64,000 bases of DNA from an uncultured Collinsella sp. (GCA_900758845.1 CAAESW010000037.1:28616-92615), one strand, 5' to 3'. Positions 1 to 7,832 are shown, counted from the first letter of the stretch. Notes: generated by a model from the letters alone, not told the origin. Numbers and translations are program-made.

Positions 1-1674
1 CTGTCGCCGGCTGATGCGTATCGCAAAAACGAAGAGACTGGCATGTGGACTGACATGTCTGACGATGCCGACTTTATGACGGCCAAGGTTGCCGACGGTA
101 TTGACGTGCGCATTGTGGGCGTGGTGCGACCTAACGAGACGGCCAACGCGAGCGCATTGACCCCGGGCATTGCCTATACGCATGCACTGACTCGCCAGCT
201 TATGGAGCGCGCCGCCGATTCGCAGATTGTGCAGGAGCAACTCGTCCACCCCGAGACGGATGTCTTTACGGGCAAGTCTTTCGACGAACTGCAAGGCGAG
301 GCCAAGCAAGGCGTGGATCTGGGCAGCATGTTCAGTGTGGACGAGGCGGCGCTCAAGAGCGCGTTCTCGTTCGATACGTCTGCACTCTCGGGTGTTGCCG
401 GCGGCGGCATTGATCTCTCGGACGTCGATCTGTCCGGTCTGGACATTGACCTTTCGGACGTTGGCAAGGATATCGATTTCAGCGACATCATGGCAAAAGC
501 GCCAACCCCAGATTTCTCGGGCGTCTTCGATGGCTTGGAACTTACGCCCGATCAAATGCAGCAGGTGGGAACGCTGGCCAACCAACTGTTTGAGGGCTTT
601 TTGCGGTCTGATCAGTTTAGGGCGCTGTCGCCCGAAGACCTTAAAGACGCGTCAAAGCTCGCTGCCGCATTCTCGGCATATCTTGAGCATGATACCGCAG
701 CCCAGCAATACCTGGCTCAATTGAAGGCGCTCGGCGGCGATGCCCTGGCCGAGTGCCTGCAACAGGCGATGACCGACTATGTGCAAAAGCAGCTGGCTCC
801 GTATCTGCAGCAGGCTATGGATCAGGTGATGAAGGCAATCAGCGAGCAGATAGCGTCGACGGTATCGTCCCAGCTCAAGGCGGGCGCAGCGGGGCTTATG
901 GACCAGATGGCGACGCAGATGTCTTCGAGTTTTGCCAACCTGGCGAGCGCCATGCACGTGGATGCGAGCGCCTTTGCTCGTGCCATCCATTTCAACATGG
1001 ACGCCGAGGACCTGAGTTCGCTCATGATGAGCTATGCCAAGGCTTCGAAGCTCACCTACGACAACAATCTGACCACGTTGGGCTATGCGGATGAGGCAGA
1101 CCCCATCTCGGTTAAGATTTTCCCGCGCGACTTTGAGGCCAAGGAGCGCGTGCTTGATCACATCGATGCGTACAACAAGCAGGTCAAAGCCTCTGGCCAC
1201 GATGAACAGGCAATCTCGTACACCGACTACATGGGCATCATCATGGGCTCAGTGACCGACATCGTGAACACCATCAGCTTGGTGCTCATCGCATTCGTGA
1301 GTATCAGCCTGGTGGTGAGCTCCATCATGATCGGCATCATCACGTACATCAGCGTGCTGGAGCGCAAAAAGGAGATTGGCATTCTGCGCGCGATTGGCGC
1401 GTCGAAGCGTAACGTGGCAAACGTGTTCAACGCCGAGACCTTTATCGAGGGCCTCATTGCCGGCGTCTTTGCTGTTGTCGTCGTGGTGGCCGTGAGCTTC
1501 CCGGTCAATGCTTGGGCGCTTGCGGTCAAACAGGTCCCCAACCTAATGAGTCTGCCCGTGCAGGATGCGCTGGTGCTCATTGCAATTTCTGTGTTGCTGA
1601 CGGTCGTTGCCGGCCTGCTGCCGGCCCGCAGCGCATCCAAGAAGGACCCCGTCGAAGCCCTGCGCTCCGAATAA
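1..1674 (+). CDS. FtsX/MacB-type ABC transporter permease, C-terminal part (5' end outside window)
   Basis: The frame is open to the first base, so the start lies upstream; 557 residues are visible. The C-terminal third is an FtsX-like permease domain: a first membrane segment near visible residues 420-445, the cytoplasmic loop with VLERKKEIGILRAIGASKR, a second segment near 480-505, a third near 520-540, and the usual end PVEALRSE. The large extracytoplasmic part before it is acidic and contains an unusual run of D-L-S/D-I-D short repeats near visible residues 145-170, followed by a long Ala/Gln-rich, probably helical stretch. Such permeases work with a separate ATPase to export or extract lipids, peptides or drugs; the ATPase gene is probably upstream, outside the window. 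The substrate cannot be told. Family call is firm, role is not. Confidence 0.9.
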   Translation: MSPADAYRKNEETGMWTDMSDDADFMTAKVADGIDVRIVGVVRPNETANASALTPGIAYTHALTRQLMERAADSQIVQEQLVHPETDVFTGKSFDELQGEAKQGVDLGSMFSVDEAALKSAFSFDTSALSGVAGGGIDLSDVDLSGLDIDLSDVGKDIDFSDIMAKAPTPDFSGVFDGLELTPDQMQQVGTLANQLFEGFLRSDQFRALSPEDLKDASKLAAAFSAYLEHDTAAQQYLAQLKALGGDALAECLQQAMTDYVQKQLAPYLQQAMDQVMKAISEQIASTVSSQLKAGAAGLMDQMATQMSSSFANLASAMHVDASAFARAIHFNMDAEDLSSLMMSYAKASKLTYDNNLTTLGYADEADPISVKIFPRDFEAKERVLDHIDAYNKQVKASGHDEQAISYTDYMGIIMGSVTDIVNTISLVLIAFVSISLVVSSIMIGIITYISVLERKKEIGILRAIGASKRNVANVFNAETFIEGLIAGVFAVVVVVAVSFPVNAWALAVKQVPNLMSLPVQDALVLIAISVLLTVVAGLLPARSASKKDPVEALRSE

Positions 1675-1677
1675 TGC

Positions 1678-1700
1678 GACAAAGGGACAGTCCTTTTGTC
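1678..1700. repeat. GGGACAG-family palindrome (copy 1)
   Basis: GACAAAGGGAC and GTCCTTTTGTC form an imperfect inverted repeat four bases after the permease stop codon. The core GGGACAG recurs in six other intergenic palindromes of this window. It could also act as a weak terminator. Confidence 0.7.
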
Positions 1701-1727
1701 ACGTTCGTTGATATGAGAGAAGAGTAG

Positions 1728-2681
1728 ATGATTCTATCGTTGGCCCCTATGGAGGGGATTACCGGGCATGTGTTCCGTCGCGTGCATGCGGAGTGCTTCG
1801 GCGCGCTCGATTGCTATTACACGCCGTTTTTGCCGCCGCCGCGGGTGGGAAACCGCTTTGGCGGCAAGGCGTTTAAGGAGATTGATCCTGCCAATAACCA
1901 GGGGCTCAACGTGGTGCCTCAGCTGATGTCCAAGAACGCGGACGAGTTTGTGTGGGCGGCACAGGTGCTCGCCGACATGGGCTACCGCGAGGTCAATCTC
2001 AACTTGGGTTGCCCTTCGGGAACGGTTGTCGCCAAGGGCAAGGGCTCGGGTTTCTTGCGCAATCTCGACGAGCTCGAGGCGTTCTTAAGCGATGTGTGCG
2101 AGCGGTCGCCGTTGCCGGTATCGGTAAAGACCAGGCTGGGGTTGGAACGCGATGACGAGTATGAACGTGTGCTCGATCTGTATTGCCGCATGCCGTTGGC
2201 AGAGCTGATTGTGCACCCGCGCGTACAGAAGGACCGTTATACGGTCTTGCCGCGCAAGGAGTTTTACGGCGAGACGCTGGAGCGTGCGCCGTTTCCGGTG
2301 GCCTATAACGGCGACATTTTCGATCTTGAGGATATGGACGCGCTGGCGGAGGCCTATCCCGACACGCGCCATGTAATGCTAGGGCGTGGCCTGCTCGCGA
2401 ACCCCGCGCTGGCTCGCATGGTTAAGGGCGGTCCTGCTGCCACGGCAGCCGAACTGCAGCGTTTCCACGACACTCTGTTTGCGGTCTATGCAGAAGAGAT
2501 TGGCGGCAACGCGGTCTTTCGTATGAAGGAGTGGTGGTTCTACGCCAAGTGCGCTTTTGCCGACCCCGCTACCGTTCACAAGCTCGTACGTAAGACCAAA
2601 AAAGTCGACGAATACCGCGCCGCCGTCGAGCGCGTCTTTCGCGAGCAGCCACTCGCACCCATAGCCTGCTTCCACGGTTAG
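1728..2681 (+). CDS. tRNA-dihydrouridine synthase
   Basis: The 317-residue product reduces uridines in tRNA to dihydrouridine with an FMN cofactor. It opens with the family signature LAPMEGITGHVFR (FMN-binding barrel start), carries NLGCPSG with the catalytic cysteine at residue 95, VKTRLG in strand 4, and a YNGDI turn and MLGRGLLANP near the phosphate-binding end. Length and order match the Dus barrel plus short helical domain. A GAGAAGAG sequence precedes the ATG. The short, DusC-like layout suggests a position-specific enzyme but the target uridine cannot be assigned. It stands alone between two intergenic palindromes. Confidence 0.93.
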   Translation: MILSLAPMEGITGHVFRRVHAECFGALDCYYTPFLPPPRVGNRFGGKAFKEIDPANNQGLNVVPQLMSKNADEFVWAAQVLADMGYREVNLNLGCPSGTVVAKGKGSGFLRNLDELEAFLSDVCERSPLPVSVKTRLGLERDDEYERVLDLYCRMPLAELIVHPRVQKDRYTVLPRKEFYGETLERAPFPVAYNGDIFDLEDMDALAEAYPDTRHVMLGRGLLANPALARMVKGGPAATAAELQRFHDTLFAVYAEEIGGNAVFRMKEWWFYAKCAFADPATVHKLVRKTKKVDEYRAAVERVFREQPLAPIACFHG

Positions 2682-2739
2682 TTAGTCATCGGGGACGTTC
2701 TTTAATGACTAGTCATTTATGAACGTCCCCAATGACTAG
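2682..2739. repeat. GGGGACGTTC/ACTAGTCAT compound palindrome (copy 1)
   Basis: GGGGACGTTC (2691-2700) and GAACGTCCCC (2721-2730) flank a perfect central palindrome ATGACTAGTCAT (2705-2716), and outer AGTCAT/ATGACT arms enclose the whole. A second full copy lies at 20506-20563. Confidence 0.85.
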
Positions 2740-2751
2740 CTATAAAAGCTG

Positions 2752-2802
2752 TACGCCAGCATCCAAAGATGTCGAAAAATGTCGACTTTGGATGCTGGCG
2801 TA
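2752..2802. repeat. 17-bp-stem hairpin, copy 1 of a duplicated pair
   Basis: TACGCCAGCATCCAAAG pairs perfectly with CTTTGGATGCTGGCGTA; the loop is a direct repeat of ATGTCGA. About 70 bp including flanks recurs at 3831-3883 with a compensated base-pair change. On either strand it could terminate transcription, but no clear T-run follows. Confidence 0.85.
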
Positions 2803-2830
2803 TATGTTTGGGTCAACGGGGGAGTTGAGT

Positions 2831-3097
2831 TTAGGCAATCATTGCATCGAGCGTGATGAGCTCCCTGAGTCGCTCCGTGCGTGTTTGCCCATGGCGCTTT
2901 GCTTTTGCGTCAAAGGCTTCAAGGACCGATTCGCCCACACGTGCCGATAAAACAACGCTTGGCTCATCGGAGATCGACGGCCTTCCCAGCTTGATGGTGC
3001 GACCCTTCGGCCACTCATCTTTTTCGTATGCCTCCGAGGCTTTCTCCAGCTCTCCGGGAGCAAACCCCATCATCTTTTCGAGCTGCTTAGCGTCCAT
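2831..3097 (-). CDS. Small ribbon-helix-helix protein, orphan antitoxin-like
   Basis: The 88-residue product ends in a ribbon-helix-helix-like segment (VVLSARVGESVLEAF followed by two helices, roughly residues 45-85) like CopG and BrnA-type antitoxins, which bind DNA as dimers and often neutralise a toxin. The start ATG at 3097 was chosen because AGGAGG sits five bases upstream; a longer reading to 3172 has no ribosome site. There is no toxin gene next to it: the neighbours are only repeats. The promoter region on the minus strand (about 3150-3190) is AT-rich. It may be an orphan antitoxin or a regulator. The protein fold is inferred from pattern only. Confidence 0.7.
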   Translation of the reverse strand: MDAKQLEKMMGFAPGELEKASEAYEKDEWPKGRTIKLGRPSISDEPSVVLSARVGESVLEAFDAKAKRHGQTRTERLRELITLDAMIA

Positions 3098-3402
3098 AGC
3101 GCCTCCTATCGATCGGCATAATGTCGAGCACAGGTCAACGGATACTCTTTTTGTATATAGTTTTGTAGACAAAAATACAAACAGTTTATCAGGCTAATTA
3201 GCTTGTTTTGACCCGCGTGTTCGATAGGAAATGAGCATTGACGGCTTCGATGCTCCTTTGCTTTTCAGCCTGAAATTTGGATGCTCATTGAACTTCCGGA
3301 GGGGAGCGCTTTATTAAGCTATCGAGATTCTGGGCAGGAGCTCTCACTGGTCTTCGATAATGGGACCAGCTTAATTCGCGACACAGTGTGTCGCGAATGG
3401 GA

Positions 3403-3450
3403 GTAGTCGTTAGGTGTCCTTCAATGGCTAGTCATATAAGAACGTCCAAG
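3403..3450. repeat. Degenerate copy of the GGGGACGTTC/ACTAGTCAT element
   Basis: The stretch keeps AGGTGTCCTT, GGCTAGTCAT and AGAACGTCC in the order seen in the full copies at 2682 and 20506, but the outer arms no longer match. It looks like a decayed copy. Confidence 0.55.
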
Positions 3451-3493
3451 TGCCGGATTTTGTCATTTAGTGTCGTCCTCAGCGGCTATTCTG

Positions 3494-3530
3494 GAGGGTC
3501 GTGGTCAAAAAAGGGCAAATATGAGTACTG
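3494..3530 (+). repeat. 37-bp repeat, forward copy of a convergent pair
   Basis: GAGGG, GTGGTCAAAAAA and GGCAAATATGAGTACTG are shared with the reverse complement of 3701-3737, differing at few positions. Both copies point at the hairpin at 3566-3606. Confidence 0.85.
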
Positions 3531-3562
3531 TTGCCATTATGGTTGCATTTATTTTGCTATAA
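3521..3562 (+). CDS. Possible 13-codon hydrophobic minigene
   Basis: An ATG inside the 37-bp repeat opens a 13-codon frame reading MSTVAIMVAFILL and stop. AAGGGC lies six bases upstream and could be a weak ribosome site, and a bidirectional hairpin terminator starts three bases after the stop. The converging copy at 3710 keeps the same ATGAGTACTG and then also codes mostly hydrophobic residues (MSTATCLVAAILI), but without an early stop. Size, hydrophobicity and tight terminator resemble leader peptides or type I toxin peptides, but nothing proves translation. A different frame of both copies encodes WSKKGKYEYC, so the conservation could equally be at the DNA or RNA level. Confidence 0.25.
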   Translation: MSTVAIMVAFILL

Positions 3563-3565
3563 ATA

Positions 3566-3610
3566 GTAGCTCCTGATGAGATTTGTTCCCATTAGGAGCT
3601 ACTTTTATTG
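3566..3610. terminator. Bidirectional hairpin terminator between convergent repeats
   Basis: AGTAGCTCCTGATG pairs with CATTAGGAGCTACT (one G-T position); TTTTATT follows on the plus strand and ATTTATAG on the minus strand, so it can stop transcripts from both sides. Confidence 0.75.
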
Positions 3611-3700
3611 AACATATGAGGAGAAATAACGTCGTCTGCGGACGAGTGGAACGTTGAATGGTTCCTGAAGTGATCAAAATCGCTGCTACTAAACAGGTAG

Positions 3701-3737
3701 CAGTACTCATATTTGCCTTTTTTTGACCACAGCCCTC
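3701..3737 (-). repeat. 37-bp repeat, reverse copy of the convergent pair
   Basis: Reverse complement of the 3494-3530 repeat, including CAGTACTCATATTTGCC and TTTTTTTGACCAC. The stretch 3098-3929 holds these repeats and hairpins and no convincing ordinary gene. Confidence 0.85.
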
Positions 3738-3830
3738 TCGGAAACCTTTCCAGAGGCGTCAAACAGCCATAATCCAAAGGTCGCCTCAAACAATTAGCCG
3801 GCTAAGAGCGTCCATGACTACCCAAAAGCT

Positions 3831-3883
3831 GTACACCAGCATCCAAAGATGTCGAAAAATGTCGACTTTGGATGCTGGTGTAC
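3831..3883. repeat. 18-bp-stem hairpin, copy 2 of the duplicated pair
   Basis: GTACACCAGCATCCAAAG pairs perfectly with CTTTGGATGCTGGTGTAC. Relative to copy 1 at 2752 a G-C pair has become A-T on both arms, while the loop and flanks are identical. Confidence 0.85.
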
Positions 3884-3929
3884 ATGTTTGGGTCGTATGG
3901 GTTGGGGTGAGCTGATCGTAACGCGCGTA

Positions 3930-4175
3930 CTAGAGCAGGTTCTTCTGTACCCACGCGATGATGTCGCTCGATTCGTAGAGTGGCTTGCCGTCGATGAACA
4001 GACAGGGAACCTGGCGTTTTCCGCCGACGGCGACGAGCGTCTGCTCGGCCTCGGTATCGGTCGAGATATTGCGCTCGGGGATGGTCACACCGTTATCGGC
4101 AAGGAATTGCTTGACCTTTATGCAATACGGGCAGCCGGTCATAACGTACAGCGCGAGCTCATGATCAGTAGCCAT
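3930..4175 (-). CDS. Glutaredoxin-like thiol-disulfide oxidoreductase
   Basis: The 81-residue product is a single glutaredoxin domain that reduces protein disulfides or mixed disulfides in the cytoplasm. It has the dithiol motif GCPYCIKV near residues 14-21, the cis-proline region QVPCLFIDG, and the C-terminal GKPLYESSDII helix. The start at 4175 is preceded by GGAGACC; an upstream ATG at 4214 lacks a ribosome site. An extra cysteine directly after the cis-proline (VPCL) is unusual. The gene lies 51 bases downstream of the regulator that ends at 4227, in the same direction, so co-transcription is possible. Confidence 0.9.
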   Translation of the reverse strand: MATDHELALYVMTGCPYCIKVKQFLADNGVTIPERNISTDTEAEQTLVAVGGKRQVPCLFIDGKPLYESSDIIAWVQKNLL

Positions 4176-4226
4176 AGGTCTCCAATCGGTTGAGGTTTCG
4201 ATTGAAATACCCAAAGCCGCCGCGGT

Positions 4227-5054
4227 CTATGCACGCGCCAAAGACGACTCGATGGCCTGGACCAGAAACGCCGTAGCTCCGGTGCCGCAGGGCTTGTCGT
4301 AGTAGTCGATAAAGCGCTGGTCGGCAAGATAGCCGTGGGCGAGGCCCAGGTACGCTTCGTTCTGGGGTTCGCGTCCCCAGTTGAGACCAATCCAACGACG
4401 ATGCATCGCGACAAGCTTGCGAGCCTCGCTTCCATTCGCATCGCCATCGCCCATGGCAATCGAGAGTTGGCCCAGAATAGCGCGTTCAAGTTCCTTCATG
4501 TCGTTCCATGTCTCGGGGTCCATGTCCAGCAGTGCTTCGTTTGCTGCATCGATAGCCTCATCGCCGTAGCGAGCCCGAGCCTCGGCGCCGTAGCGTTCCT
4601 CGTTTTCCTGCACGGTGCGCCAGCGCTCCAGTTGCGGCAGGACGGCGCCCATGAGCGAGACGGCTTCGTCGAGCGACATGCCGGTGTTTTGCGCCAGGCG
4701 CGGGGCACAGTCCTCGATCATTGCCTCCATCGTGGTGTCGTAGGTGTACTGGCCGTGGTCGTAGCACCACTTGCAGTAATGTTCGGTCGTGGCGCCCGTG
4801 GCATCGGTGCCGCAGTCGCCGGGCGTGAGTATCATGCCGCAGCTCTGGCAATAGTGCTCGGGCATTTCGAGCAGGTGGGACAGTGGCTCGCCGGTTACGG
4901 CGGCAATGAGCTTCATCATGTCGATGCCCGGGGTGACCTCGTCGCGCTCCCAACGGCTGACGGCTTGGCGCGTGACAAAGAGTTTGGCGGCGAGCTGCTC
5001 TTGGGTAAGGTGATGGGCGCGACGGATGGCAATGAGCTTTTCTGCAAAGGCCAT
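4227..5054 (-). CDS. XRE-type regulator fused to zinc ribbon and TipAS domain
   Basis: The 275-residue product has three parts. Residues 1-65 are an XRE helix-turn-helix (LTQEQLAAKLFVTRQAVSRW). Residues 68-125 are a putative zinc ribbon with CQSCGM and CKWC as the paired cysteine knuckles. Residues 140-270 resemble the TipAS drug-binding domain, including MHRRWIGLNWG and DQRFIDYYD. TipAS normally sits behind a MerR-type DNA-binding domain and binds thiopeptides or other multidrug ligands; here the DNA-binding part is of another class. The likely role is ligand-responsive transcription control, possibly of itself or of the glutaredoxin downstream. AAAGGAG precedes the ATG. Domain calls are by motif only; the ligand is unknown. 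Confidence 0.82.
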   Translation of the reverse strand: MAFAEKLIAIRRAHHLTQEQLAAKLFVTRQAVSRWERDEVTPGIDMMKLIAAVTGEPLSHLLEMPEHYCQSCGMILTPGDCGTDATGATTEHYCKWCYDHGQYTYDTTMEAMIEDCAPRLAQNTGMSLDEAVSLMGAVLPQLERWRTVQENEERYGAEARARYGDEAIDAANEALLDMDPETWNDMKELERAILGQLSIAMGDGDANGSEARKLVAMHRRWIGLNWGREPQNEAYLGLAHGYLADQRFIDYYDKPCGTGATAFLVQAIESSLARA

Positions 5055-5182
5055 AGCGGCTCCTTTCTGCTGGTTGATGGCTTAAGCATACGCGGCGGCA
5101 GGCGCCCTTCCAAGCAACCGTTGGTTGCACGACGGGAGACCGCGGCGAAGAATTGCGCGCAACGCCCCACGTCTCCATGCCG

Positions 5183-5188
5183 TACAAT
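5183..5188 (+). promoter_or_regulatory. Candidate -10 box (TACAAT), leaderless arrangement for trmO
   Basis: TACAAT ends seven bases before the preferred trmO ATG at 5196, so a transcript would start at or next to the start codon. No ribosome-binding sequence is visible there, which fits leaderless translation. No good -35 box is seen. Confidence 0.45.
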
Positions 5189-5195
5189 GACCGGC

Positions 5196-5933
5196 ATGGA
5201 ACCTATTGCACACATACATACCGACCTGCCGCAGAAGTTCGGCATTCCGCGCAACAGCTTTTTGGCGCCCCATCTGCAGGGACGCATCGTTTTTGAGCCG
5301 GAATTTGCCTCCAATGCAGCGGTTGAGGGTCTGGACTCCTTCTCTCACCTATGGCTGCTGTGGCGTTTTGAAAACGGCACACCCGGCGGCACGGCTAAGG
5401 ACATAGCCGCCGATGCCAAGACGCGGGACAGGTCCGGAACCAACGCAAAATGGTCGAAAACCGTGCGCCCGCCGCGTCTGGGCGGAGCCGAGCGCGTGGG
5501 TGTGTTTGCCACGCGCAGTCCGTTTCGCCCTAATCCCATTGGGCTCACCTGCGTCAAGCTCGACCGCGTGGAGCTTACCGACGATGGTCCCATCATCCAT
5601 GTGTTGGGGGCCGACCTGCGCGACGGTACGCCCATCTACGACATTAAGCCCTACATTCCGTTTGCGGACTGTCACCCGGATGCGACGGGCGGCTGGATTG
5701 AGGATGCTCCATGGCAAGAGCTCGACGTCGAGTTCCCGCAAGCGCTGCAGGATATGGTCCCGCCCGCAAAACTCTCCGGCTTGGTCGAAGTCCTTCGCCA
5801 AGATCCGCGCCGTGCGGGCAGCAAGCACGAGCCAAACCGCATTTACCACTTGGCTTACGCCGGGCTCGACATATCTTTTACGGTCGACGAAACCCAGCTA
5901 ACCGTAGTCGCCGTCAACGACGCACGAGACTAA
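5196..5933 (+). CDS. trmO: tRNA (N6-threonylcarbamoyladenosine37-N6)-methyltransferase, TrmO/TsaA family
   Basis: The 245-residue product matches the TsaA/TrmO fold: PIAHIHTDLPQKFGIPRNS at the N terminus, ATRSPFRPNPIGLT in the middle (the SAM-binding RSPFRPNPIG motif) and LRDGTPIYDIKPYIPFADC towards the end, followed by the YHLAYAGLDI C-terminal part. The family methylates t6A at position 37 of tRNAs for threonine. The ATG at 5196 gives the usual N terminus; ATG at 5187 overlaps a -10-like box and is less likely. Gene stands alone, divergent from the XRE/TipAS gene 141 bases away. Confidence 0.92.
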   Translation: MEPIAHIHTDLPQKFGIPRNSFLAPHLQGRIVFEPEFASNAAVEGLDSFSHLWLLWRFENGTPGGTAKDIAADAKTRDRSGTNAKWSKTVRPPRLGGAERVGVFATRSPFRPNPIGLTCVKLDRVELTDDGPIIHVLGADLRDGTPIYDIKPYIPFADCHPDATGGWIEDAPWQELDVEFPQALQDMVPPAKLSGLVEVLRQDPRRAGSKHEPNRIYHLAYAGLDISFTVDETQLTVVAVNDARD

Positions 5934-5999
5934 CCAGCCATTCGTCCGCACCCGTCAAATTAAGCGCCAAACTCCGCGCCAAAATCGCCCGTGCTGGTG

Positions 6000-6005
6000 G
6001 ACAAT
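6000..6005 (+). promoter_or_regulatory. Candidate -10 box (GACAAT) for malY-like gene
   Basis: GACAAT lies about 40 bases before the ATG at 6045. The same KACAAT hexamer recurs ahead of eight other genes here. No clear -35 box. Confidence 0.35.
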
Positions 6006-6044
6006 AACGCCTACCAAAACAATCACTTTGCACGGGGGCTCAGC

Positions 6045-7256
6045 ATGAAATACGACTTTAGCTCGCTTATCGACCGCCACGGCATGGACTCCATCGCCGT
6101 TGACTCCTGGGGCGAGATCCCCGGTATGGCTCCGAACGCACCCGACGAGGGCTTCGACCGCATTCCCATGTGGGTGGCCGATATGAATTTCGCCACGGTG
6201 CCCACGGTCCAGGAGCACATCATTCAGCGCGCTCAGCATCCCATGTTTGGCTACTTTAACCCGCGCCCCGAGTATTTCGACCGCATCATCGAATGGCAGA
6301 GCCGCCGCAACGGCGTCGAGGGTCTGGCGCCGGAGCATATCGGCTACGAAAACGGCGTGCTGGGCGGCGTCGTGTCGACGTTGCGCGCGTATGTCCAGCC
6401 GGGCGATGCGGTGCTGGTCCACAGCCCCACCTACATTGGTTTTACCAAGTCTATCGAAGCCGCGGGCTATCGTATTGTCCACAGCCCGCTTAAACTCGAC
6501 GACCAGGGCGTGTGGCGCATGGACTTTGAGGACATGGAGTGCAAACTCGCCCAAAACCACGTTCATGCTGCGGTGTTCTGCTCGCCGCACAATCCCTGCG
6601 GCCGCGTATGGGAGCGCGACGAGATCGAGCGCGCCATGGACATCTATCGCCAGCACGATTGCGTGGTGATCTCGGACGAGATTTGGTCCGATATCATCCT
6701 GCCGGGACACAAGCATATCCCGACGCAGTCGGTGAGCGAGGATGCCCGCATGCGCACGGTTGCCCTCTATGCGCCGAGCAAGACGTTTAACCTGGCAGGT
6801 CTGGTCGGCAGCTACCACATCGTCTACAACGAGACGCTGCGCGACCGCGTGTGCGCCGTGTCCAACAAGACTCACTACAACGAGATGAACGTCCTCTCCA
6901 TGCATGCGCTTATCGGTGCCTACCAGCCGCAGGGCTACGAGTGGGTGGACGAGCTCAACCAGGTGCTTGCCGGTAATATCGAGTACTTCTGCGATTACGT
7001 GGATGAGCATTTTGAGGGCGTGTCCTATTCACGTCCTCAGGGCACGTACATGGTGTTTCTGGACTGCACCGAGTGGTGTCGCGAACATGGCCGCGATATT
7101 CAGTGGCTGCTCGACGAGGGGGCGCGCGTGGGCGTGGGGTATCAGGACGGCCGCCCGTTCCACGGGCCCTGCCACATTCGCGTGAATCTGGCGCTGCCGC
7201 TTTCGCGCGTAAAGGAAGCGTGCGACCGCCTAGACCGCTACGTTTTTGGGGCATAG
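6045..7256 (+). CDS. MalY/PatB-type PLP-dependent C-S lyase (cystathionine beta-lyase)
   Basis: The 403-residue product is a fold-type I PLP enzyme. It carries IPMWVADMNF near the N terminus, the typical MalY/PatB signature, FCSPHNPCGRVW for the PLP pyridine region, SDEIWSDI with the cofactor-binding aspartate, and APSKTFNLAGL with the Schiff-base lysine. The family cleaves cystathionine or cysteine to ammonia, pyruvate and a thiol; in E. coli MalY also modulates the maltose regulator. Start at 6045 gives the expected N terminus (MKYDFSSLIDR); GGGGG lies 6-10 bases upstream. No sulfur gene is adjacent, so the physiological thiol is not fixed by context. Confidence 0.92.
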   Translation: MKYDFSSLIDRHGMDSIAVDSWGEIPGMAPNAPDEGFDRIPMWVADMNFATVPTVQEHIIQRAQHPMFGYFNPRPEYFDRIIEWQSRRNGVEGLAPEHIGYENGVLGGVVSTLRAYVQPGDAVLVHSPTYIGFTKSIEAAGYRIVHSPLKLDDQGVWRMDFEDMECKLAQNHVHAAVFCSPHNPCGRVWERDEIERAMDIYRQHDCVVISDEIWSDIILPGHKHIPTQSVSEDARMRTVALYAPSKTFNLAGLVGSYHIVYNETLRDRVCAVSNKTHYNEMNVLSMHALIGAYQPQGYEWVDELNQVLAGNIEYFCDYVDEHFEGVSYSRPQGTYMVFLDCTEWCREHGRDIQWLLDEGARVGVGYQDGRPFHGPCHIRVNLALPLSRVKEACDRLDRYVFGA

Positions 7257-7352
7257 GGGTCGCACGATTCGGGTACCGCGGCTTGCGCCCATGTCGTCAA
7301 TGTGCGTGGGCGCATAGAGCGCAGAGGGTTGCGAGCGCGTTTTCCACGTTTG

Positions 7353-7832
7353 CTACTTTTCTTGAATTTGCTTGCCGCAAAGGTGCTCAATCGTAATTTC
7401 ATACAGTTGGACGCCTCTGATACTTTGCTTGATTTCCTCTTCGACCTCTTCGGCAGAAGGATAGTACTTGAGGGCAAACTGTCGGACTTTGTCTTCGACA
7501 AACGCCGGGTCATCGTTCACGAGGCGGCAACGGCCAAAAACCACGGTGCTCTGAACATAGGGTGCCCAGTCGCCGTCTTTATACCAATCGTTGCCATAGA
7601 CGGTAAAGCAGACTTTGTCACTGCGTTTGAGTGCATCGACCTTATGCCCTGCCTTGGCTCCATGAAAGTAAATTTTGTCGTGCTCGGGGTCAAAGTAGTA
7701 GTTAACGGGAATGGCGTAAGGATAGCCGTCGTCTCCGTTGACGGCAAAAACGCCGCGCTTGCAATTGACGAGCAGCTCTCGTGCCTCTTGATCGGTGATA
7801 GCACGCTTCTTTCTGCGAAGAGGTCTAAACAT
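7353..7832 (-). CDS. Pyridoxamine 5'-phosphate oxidase-like flavin-binding protein (NimA-related)
   Basis: The 159-residue product looks like the split-barrel flavin-binding proteins related to PNPOx and the nitroimidazole resistance protein Nim. Visible features are the N-terminal ITDQEARELLVN helix, GYPYAIPVNYYFD strands, IYFHGAKAGHKVDALK for the phosphate-binding loop and VCFTVYG. These proteins bind FMN or related cofactors and some reduce nitro drugs; the substrate here is unknown. AAAGGAAG precedes the ATG. It stands alone, convergent with the upstream lyase. Confidence 0.85.
   Translation of the reverse strand: MFRPLRRKKRAITDQEARELLVNCKRGVFAVNGDDGYPYAIPVNYYFDPEHDKIYFHGAKAGHKVDALKRSDKVCFTVYGNDWYKDGDWAPYVQSTVVFGRCRLVNDDPAFVEDKVRQFALKYYPSAEEVEEEIKQSIRGVQLYEITIEHLCGKQIQEK

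Noticed and set aside
2831..3097. Toxin-antitoxin pair
   Set aside because: Only the ribbon-helix-helix half is present; the neighbouring frames are repeats and give no toxin-like protein.
3388..3789. Two opposing 60-residue frames sharing WSKKGKYEYC
   Set aside because: The shared peptide is just the translation of the 37-bp repeat; no ribosome site or further similarity supports these frames.
4335..5195. Long plus-strand frame upstream of and in frame with trmO
   Set aside because: It lies antisense to the XRE/zinc-ribbon/TipAS gene and only the part from 5196 matches TrmO; the extension lacks family features.
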